64,000 nucleotides of DNA from an uncultured Roseiflexaceae bacterium. Lineage in GTDB: Bacteria; Chloroflexota; Chloroflexia; Chloroflexales; Roseiflexaceae. The stretch spans positions 1 through 64,000 of the forward strand of contig CALJIC010000200.1 of NCBI GenBank assembly GCA_937974195.1, in the 5' to 3' direction. The notes beneath the pieces were generated by a model. That model was not told where the DNA came from. It did not search any database and saw nothing but the letters and a program-made list of their open reading frames with translations. The position numbers and the translations under genes were made by a program. Of the stretch, positions 59,572 through 64,000 are shown in pieces (the stretch's first letter is position 1; every line of letters begins with the position of its first letter).

Positions 59572-59694
59572 CGCGCACCTTCGCGCGGCCCGTGTTGGCT
59601 GACGCAACACCGGGCATAGCGATGCGCCAGCGGCACTTCCCATCCGTGACGGCGCCGAGGAGAGCCGCTCCGGCGCACAGAACCCAGATCCTAA

Positions 59695-60129
59695 TCAGCT
59701 AACGATCAAATCGTCACGACCCAGCTCGCGGAGAATGCGCGGGTACATCTCGTACATCGGCTCGACCGCGGGCAGCAGCTTGAGGATCTTCGGGATCGGC
59801 CCCCTCGCGACGATCTGGCGGCGTGCCAGCGCGGCCATCAGGTTCACCTTGCCGTGCCAGAACTGATGCGCCACATCGGCCTTCATGCTCATCTCCACGT
59901 CCGGCTTCAGGCCCGTGTCGTCACCCCAGAGCACGTCGAAGTAGGCATCCTCCTGGGTGGGCGGCGCAGCGGCATTGATCGTCACCACAGCAGCCGGCTC
60001 CTCGTAGCGGAACTGGATGACGAGGTGCGAGTCGCGGATCTTCGGGGCGATCCGGCTGTCTCGCTTCGCTTCATCGTAGAGCTTCCCCAGGCAGGTATAC
60101 AGCTCATCATAGCTCTTGAAGACCGGCAT
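59695..60129 (-). CDS. SCP2-family sterol/lipid carrier-like protein
   Basis: The 144-residue protein fits the SCP2 fold: YDELYTCLGKLYDEAKRD helix, then strands with VIQFRYEEPAAVVTINA, PDVEMSMKADVAHQFWHGKVNLMAALARRQIVARGPIPKILKLLP. This helical segment with conserved GP..K is typical of SCP2 proteins, which bind fatty acyl or sterol-like lipids. In bacteria the ligand is usually unknown. It has its own extended -10 promoter and AAAGGAG upstream of ATG 60129. It lies 63 bases downstream of the response regulator gene on the same strand. Confidence 0.82.
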   Translation of the reverse strand: MPVFKSYDELYTCLGKLYDEAKRDSRIAPKIRDSHLVIQFRYEEPAAVVTINAAAPPTQEDAYFDVLWGDDTGLKPDVEMSMKADVAHQFWHGKVNLMAALARRQIVARGPIPKILKLLPAVEPMYEMYPRILRELGRDDLIVS

Positions 60130-60166
60130 GCGCTACTCCTTTGAGCTGGGGGAAAGAAGCCTTCGC

Positions 60167-60175
60167 ATTATAGCA
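60167..60175 (-). promoter_or_regulatory. Extended -10 promoter of the SCP2 gene
   Basis: TGCTATAAT on the minus strand (60175-60167), 38 bases before ATG 60129. Confidence 0.7.
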
Positions 60176-60192
60176 CACCGTCCCTCGCCCAA

Positions 60193-60867
60193 CTAGACCT
60201 CGTCGCGGTCGTCCGGCAGCAGCGCGCTGGAGGCGTGGCGCAGGAAGATCAGGCCGGCCTCCATGCGGTTGCTGACCTTCAGCTTGCCGATGATGTTGCT
60301 GACGTGCTTCATCGCGGTGTGGTAGCTGATGTCGAGCCGCTCGGCGATCTCGCGGTTGCCGATCCCCTCCGCGACCAGCTGCAGGATCTCCACCTCGCGC
60401 GGGGTGAGCTCCTGGAGCCGCGCGGCCGGGCCGCTGAGCGCCGGTGGGCGCGCCGCCCTGCGCATCACATCGGCGCTGAACAGCACCCCGCCCTCCATCA
60501 GCCGCCGCACGGCGGTCAGGTAGGAGGAGGGGGGGAGATCCTTCGAGAGACAGCCGCCCGCGCCGGCGAGAAACGCGGCGCTCTGCAGCGAGCGGGCCTC
60601 GTGCTCGTAGGCGACGAGCAGCAGCACTGGCAGCTGCGGCTGGAGGGCGTTGAGCATGCGGATGTAAGCCAAGCTATCCACCCCCGGCAGGTAGCGGTCG
60701 AGGATCAGCAGGTCCGGCTCGCCTTCGATCATCCCGCGGTCGAGCGCGTCGCCGTCCTCGGCCTCTACCACCACCTCGTGGCCGCCGTTCGTGAGATGGT
60801 AGGCAAGGCTCTGCCGAAATAGCGTTTGCTGATCGGCTAGTACGATGCGCGCACGGCGTGGCGCCAT
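60193..60867 (-). CDS. NarL/LuxR-type response regulator
   Basis: This 224-residue DNA-binding regulator has a receiver domain (about 6-125), with Asp in LLILDRYLPG as the phosphorylation site, LLLVAYEHEARS with no Thr/Ser in the usual switch position (Val-Ala), and GGCLSKDLPPSSY with the Lys. In the acidic pocket, ADQQ replaces the usual ADDH/ADDQ so one Asp is missing, which may make it less dependent on phosphorylation. The LuxR HTH at about 150-210 is complete (LTPREVEILQLVAEGIGNREIAERLDISYHTAMKHVSNI). No cognate kinase is adjacent, but a GAF membrane protein lies two genes away. Confidence 0.92.
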   Translation of the reverse strand: MAPRRARIVLADQQTLFRQSLAYHLTNGGHEVVVEAEDGDALDRGMIEGEPDLLILDRYLPGVDSLAYIRMLNALQPQLPVLLLVAYEHEARSLQSAAFLAGAGGCLSKDLPPSSYLTAVRRLMEGGVLFSADVMRRAARPPALSGPAARLQELTPREVEILQLVAEGIGNREIAERLDISYHTAMKHVSNIIGKLKVSNRMEAGLIFLRHASSALLPDDRDEV

Positions 60868-61007
60868 GTCACGTCTCCGCTACAGCCGCATCCCATCTGT
60901 CTGCTGCTCAGCCCGCGGCGTTCAAGGGCGCGCAGAGCATTTGTTCTGGCGATCTCAGCAGTCCCCAGTGTGGCGTGCTAGACCCCAAGCACCCACACCT
61001 ACCTAGA

Positions 61008-61104
61008 CTCAGGTATAGTAATACCCAATCTCAGGTACCTGAATCCCAGCACGAAGGCCTACTAGTATTTGTATACAGCTATACCAGTATCCCAGTACCT
61101 GGGG
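61008..61104. promoter_or_regulatory. CAGGTACCTG-like palindromes in an AT-rich intergenic region
   Basis: TCAGGTACCTGA at 61031-61042 is a perfect 12-bp palindrome. Related sequences are CTCAGGTAT near 61009-61015 and CCCAGTACCTGGGG at 61091-61104. The region 60990-61180 is much AT-richer than its neighbours and lies between a response regulator and an amidase gene. Confidence 0.5.
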
Positions 61105-61115
61105 AAAGTTAGCGC

Positions 61116-61164
61116 ATTATAACAGGCTGAAGCGATTGAAAGATAAGTTAAAGCTACTATAGCA
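61116..61164 (-). promoter_or_regulatory. Two minus-strand -10 candidates upstream of the response regulator
   Basis: TATAAT (61121-61116) and TGCTATAGT (61164-61156) on the minus strand both face the response regulator at 60867 and would produce leaders of about 250 and 290 bases carrying the palindromes. Confidence 0.45.
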
Positions 61165-61180
61165 CACAGACATGGCGTTG

Positions 61181-61189
61181 TGCTATGCT
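61181..61189 (+). promoter_or_regulatory. Extended -10 promoter of the amidase gene
   Basis: TGCTATGCT, 50 bases before the chosen ATG at 61239. Confidence 0.5.
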
Positions 61190-61238
61190 CCGAATAGTAT
61201 TCGTTGACCGTTTCTTAAAAAACCGGCTCCGGTCTGCA

Positions 61239-62504
61239 ATGCTTATCGACACCACCATCCGCTCCCCCAATAACGCCCCGCGCGGCAACCACACAATCTC
61301 GATGATCGTGCTGCACGCCACCGCGGGCTCGGCCCGCAGCGCGCTGGCATGGCTGACGAACCCAGCCGCGCGCGTGTCGGCGCACTACCTGATCGACAAG
61401 GGGGGGCACATCTACCAGCTGGTGCCCGATGAGCTAGTGGCCTGGCACGCCGGCCGGGCGAGCTGGCGCGGCCAGTCTGCGATCAACGAGATCTCGCTCG
61501 GCATCGAGCTTGAGAACGCCAACAACGGGCGCGACCCGTACCCGCAGGCGCAGCTGGACGCGCTCGTCGAGCTGACCCGCGAGAAGGTGCAGCGCTACCG
61601 CATCCCGCCGGAGAACGTCGTGCGCCACCTGGACGTCGCCGTCCCGCGCGGGCGCAAGAACGACCCGGCCGGGTTCGACTGGCCGAAGTTTCGCGCGCTG
61701 GTCTTCGAACAGCTACCGCCGCCGCCGCCCGAGCGCCCGCCCCGGCCAAGCCCGCCGGCCGAACAGCGCGCGGCGCTGGCGCGGGCGGTGCTCACGGAGG
61801 CCTACCGCCAGTCCGGGGCGGTCGAGTGGCCCGACTGGTCGATGGCGCGCACCGCCCGCGTCGAGTCGCTCGGGCTGCCGGTCGGCCCCTCGTTCGACCT
61901 GACCGTCGGGCGGCGCAACTACATCGCCCAGTCCTTCGGGCGGGACACGCTCGCCAGCCCGATCGGCGAGTGGCGCACGGTGATCCGGCTCGGCGCCGGG
62001 AAGATCGCCGGCGACCCGCTGCGCGAGGCGCTGGTGCGGGCGGTGTACGAGCAGGCCGGCGAGACCTACCGGCCCGACTGGGCGTTCCACCAGTTCGCCG
62101 AGCGCGAGCCGATCGGCCCGCCGCTCACGCCGAGCTACCGGCTCACCGTCGGCGGCGTCGAGTACGTCGCCGCAACCTACGCCCTGGATGTGATCTACTC
62201 GCCCGTCGGGCGCTGGAAGGAGATCGGCCGGCTGAGCGACCTGCTGCGGCGCAACGCCGAGCCGGAGCTGGCGGAGGCGCTTCTGGAGCGCATCTACGCG
62301 CGCGCCGGGAGCCGCCTGCGCCCCACGTGGCCGCTGTACCAGTACGCGCAGCGGGAGCAGCTCGGCGCCTCGCTCGGGCCGAGCTTCCGCGTATCGGTCG
62401 AGGGACGCGACTACGTCGCCGAGGCGTTCGCGCTCGACGCGCTCATCTGCGAGATCGGTCGCTGGGATCAGATTGAGCGCCTGAGCGCGCTGCTGGATAT
62501 GTAG
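61239..62504 (+). CDS. N-acetylmuramoyl-L-alanine amidase (PGRP/Amidase_2) with three C-terminal repeats
   Basis: The 421-residue protein has an Amidase_2 domain at about 10-155: MIVLHATAGS (zinc-ligand His), SAHYLIDKGGHIYQLVPDELVAWHAG, SLGIELENANNG, and VVRHLDVAVPRGRKNDPAGFDW (second His and the Asp ligand position). Three repeats of about 80 residues follow from about 175 to 420, each built as helix, Pro-Asp-Trp or Pro-Thr-Trp, then (L)G..L.PS(F/Y).(L/V).(V)...YVA, ending in a (P)xGxW motif. They are probably wall- or substrate-binding modules. No signal peptide is visible. ATG 61239 is chosen because an upstream start at 61185 lies in the promoter. The site before it is weak. Confidence 0.85.
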   Translation: MLIDTTIRSPNNAPRGNHTISMIVLHATAGSARSALAWLTNPAARVSAHYLIDKGGHIYQLVPDELVAWHAGRASWRGQSAINEISLGIELENANNGRDPYPQAQLDALVELTREKVQRYRIPPENVVRHLDVAVPRGRKNDPAGFDWPKFRALVFEQLPPPPPERPPRPSPPAEQRAALARAVLTEAYRQSGAVEWPDWSMARTARVESLGLPVGPSFDLTVGRRNYIAQSFGRDTLASPIGEWRTVIRLGAGKIAGDPLREALVRAVYEQAGETYRPDWAFHQFAEREPIGPPLTPSYRLTVGGVEYVAATYALDVIYSPVGRWKEIGRLSDLLRRNAEPELAEALLERIYARAGSRLRPTWPLYQYAQREQLGASLGPSFRVSVEGRDYVAEAFALDALICEIGRWDQIERLSALLDM

Positions 62505-62624
62505 CCCCAACCAAAGCCGGACGTTCCCTCCCGCTTACGAACCCCGGCGCCACCACGACGTGGCCGACGAGCCCCGGTGCTCGCTGGACAAGAGTTTGTT
62601 TACTGGCGTCACTGAGGTAGCTCT

Positions 62625-63953
62625 ATGATGATCTCTGCACCCCAGCTCCACGTCCGCACCGCGGGCCACGTCCGTGCCGGCTCCGGAAGCCGCTCTGGCC
62701 GCCTGCGCGAGCGCGCCGCGCACGGCGGCCTCATCGCCGGCACCGCCCTGCGCTGCTTGGTGCTCCTGCTCGGCGCCGTCTCGTGGGGCGGCGAGCTCGT
62801 GGACGGCCGGGCCCTCGCGGCCGGCGCGCTGGTCGCCGTGCTCGCCCTCGCCGCCGCCGTTGCCCGGCCGCTGCCCAGCTGGGGGTTACTGCTGGCGGAC
62901 GGCGCCGCGCTCGGGCTGCTGGTGTACGCCACCGGCGCGGGCTCGAGCCCGTTCCTGACGCTCACGCTGGCGCTGGTCGCGCTCGGGGCGCTCGGCGAGG
63001 GCCGGCGCGACGCCCTGATCGGCGGCGGGATCGGGGTCCTGCTGCTGCTGGCGATGGGCCTGGCCGACGAGCCCAGCGCGGACGGGCTGCTGTTCAGCGT
63101 GGCGGTGGCGCAGGCGGCGGCGGCCGGGCTGGTGGCCTGGGCGCTCGGGCCGGGGAGCACCCTCTTCAGCGCGCGCCCGCACGAGGCCGACGAGGCGGGT
63201 GACGCCGCGCAGCGCTCGCTCGAGTGGCAGCGCCTGAACCTCTCGGCCGTTAGCACCTGCGCCACGCCGGAGGATCTGCGGCGGCGGGCGGCCGAGCGGG
63301 CGGTGCAGATCGCCGCCGCGCCGGCGACCGTCGACCTCGGCGACGGGCAGTACACCGGGCCGGGCGGCGCCTCGGGCTACACCTTCTCGTTCGCGGTGCG
63401 CGAGGCGGCCCCCGGGCGGATCACGGTCCACGGCACGGCGCTCAGCCAGGCGCAGCGCGAGGCGCTCGAGCACCTGGCGACGCTGGTCGGGATGCGCGCC
63501 TCCGAGCTGCGCTACGCCCAGAAGCTGGAGCGGCAGCAAGAGGCGATGCAGGCGCTCTGGGAGGCGGCCGGGATCGTGCGGCTCACGCCGGGCCTGGACG
63601 ACACCGTGCGGCACGTCTGCCGGCGGCTCGCGGAGGCGCTCGAGCTGGAGTGGCTCGCCGTGGTCGGCCCGAGCGACCGCCAGACGATCGCCCCGCTGCT
63701 GGTCGCCCGCGGGCGCCCCGGCGACGCGCCGCGCATGCAGGGCGCCCAGCTGCGCGTGGCGGCCGAGGCCATCCGCACCGGCAGGCCGCTGGTGCGCAGC
63801 GAGGGGGACGCGGCGCTCGCCTGCCTGCCCATGCGCCTCGCCGGCGACACGCCGCTGGCCCTGGTGGCCCTGGGTGACACCGGCGAGGCTGGCACGCAGG
63901 CGCTGCTGATGGTGTTCGGGGACATGCTGGCGCAGGGGCTCGGGGCGGCCTAG
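62625..63953 (+). CDS. Membrane protein with GAF domains, no kinase
   Basis: The 442-residue protein has a hydrophilic N-terminus (1-40), about five to six membrane helices (about 42-185: LVLLLGAVSWGGELVDG, LAAGALVAVLALAAAVA, LTLALVALGALGE and others), then a cytoplasmic part of two probable GAF-like folds (about 205-310 and 320-440: QEAMQALWEAAGIVRLTPGLDDTVRHVCRRLAEALELEWLAVV). It lacks HisKA/HATPase motifs and has no GGDEF domain. The layout is that of a sensor whose output is passed to a partner. It is a candidate partner for the NarL-type regulator upstream. Start ATG 62625 (second ATG at 62628) has only a weak site. Confidence 0.75.
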   Translation: MMISAPQLHVRTAGHVRAGSGSRSGRLRERAAHGGLIAGTALRCLVLLLGAVSWGGELVDGRALAAGALVAVLALAAAVARPLPSWGLLLADGAALGLLVYATGAGSSPFLTLTLALVALGALGEGRRDALIGGGIGVLLLLAMGLADEPSADGLLFSVAVAQAAAAGLVAWALGPGSTLFSARPHEADEAGDAAQRSLEWQRLNLSAVSTCATPEDLRRRAAERAVQIAAAPATVDLGDGQYTGPGGASGYTFSFAVREAAPGRITVHGTALSQAQREALEHLATLVGMRASELRYAQKLERQQEAMQALWEAAGIVRLTPGLDDTVRHVCRRLAEALELEWLAVVGPSDRQTIAPLLVARGRPGDAPRMQGAQLRVAAEAIRTGRPLVRSEGDAALACLPMRLAGDTPLALVALGDTGEAGTQALLMVFGDMLAQGLGAA

Positions 63954-64000
63954 CTCGACACGCCGTTCGCGGGACAAGCGCGGTGGGGCGGAGCCTCTCC

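Overview
The window is GC-rich, densely coded bacterial chromosome with about 54 protein genes (the first one partial), one tRNA and no rRNA, CRISPR array or recognisable prophage. The gene style suggests the phylum Chloroflexota (green non-sulfur bacteria). I see many SH3-plus-NlpC/P60 and LCP wall proteins, zinc-ribbon Ser/Thr kinases, proline/threonine-rich linkers after membrane anchors, GTG starts and an ANTAR response regulator. This placement is inference from style; there is no rRNA to confirm it. A recurrent promoter form, TGnTA(T/C)A(A/C)T with or without TTGACA 17 bases upstream, occurs in front of about 15 genes.

Layout. 1-8.5 kb: sugar-related genes (PfkB kinase, BtpA/SgcQ-like protein, sugar ABC ATPase, LacI repressor with a perfect palindromic operator, GH35/42-like beta-galactosidase candidate, GT4) plus a degenerate CHAT-domain protein. 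8.6-12.2 kb: an oxalyl-CoA-synthetase-like ligase, pantothenate kinase (coaA) and a 2-dehydropantoate reductase (panE) form a CoA-centred operon. 12.2-17 kb: sorbosone-dehydrogenase-like lipoprotein, membrane protein, EEP-family nuclease/phosphatase, ECF sigma factor with anti-sigma factor, and an unlisted 41-residue membrane peptide. 17-28 kb: cell-envelope genes (NlpC/P60, LCP ligase, MacA/MacB-like pair without an ATPase, three overlapping GT2 genes, M48 protease). 28.5-37.1 kb: a secreted CBM protein facing a four-gene operon with a processive GT2 synthase, a GT39-like membrane glycosyltransferase fused to a degenerate GH8 domain, a pseudokinase, and an apparently active GH8 lipoprotein. 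I read this as an undescribed exopolysaccharide synthesis and secretion system, and it is the most interesting locus here.

37.5-49.3 kb: APH-like kinase, tRNA-Cys, FAH-family hydrolase, two-gene birA-MFS operon, ANTAR regulator, an excisionase-like HTH gene divergent from citrate synthase (these two are often fused elsewhere), DegT aminotransferase, an aconitase-swivel-like protein lacking its usual Ser-Ser-Arg motif, and an RlmD/TrmA-type RNA methyltransferase. 49.3-57.7 kb: Ser/Thr kinase, HtrA-like protease without signal peptide, zinc-ribbon coiled-coil protein, short SRAP-like protein, and dnaE preceded by DnaA-box-like sites. 57.7-64 kb: MFS transporter, SH3 protein, SCP2 protein, NarL-type regulator, an AT-rich intergenic region with CAGGTACCTG-like palindromes, a three-repeat amidase and a GAF-domain membrane protein.

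At least two related structured leader elements (14259-14317 and 51172-51256), with a third copy of their 5' end at 15841, are not explained by any family I recognise.
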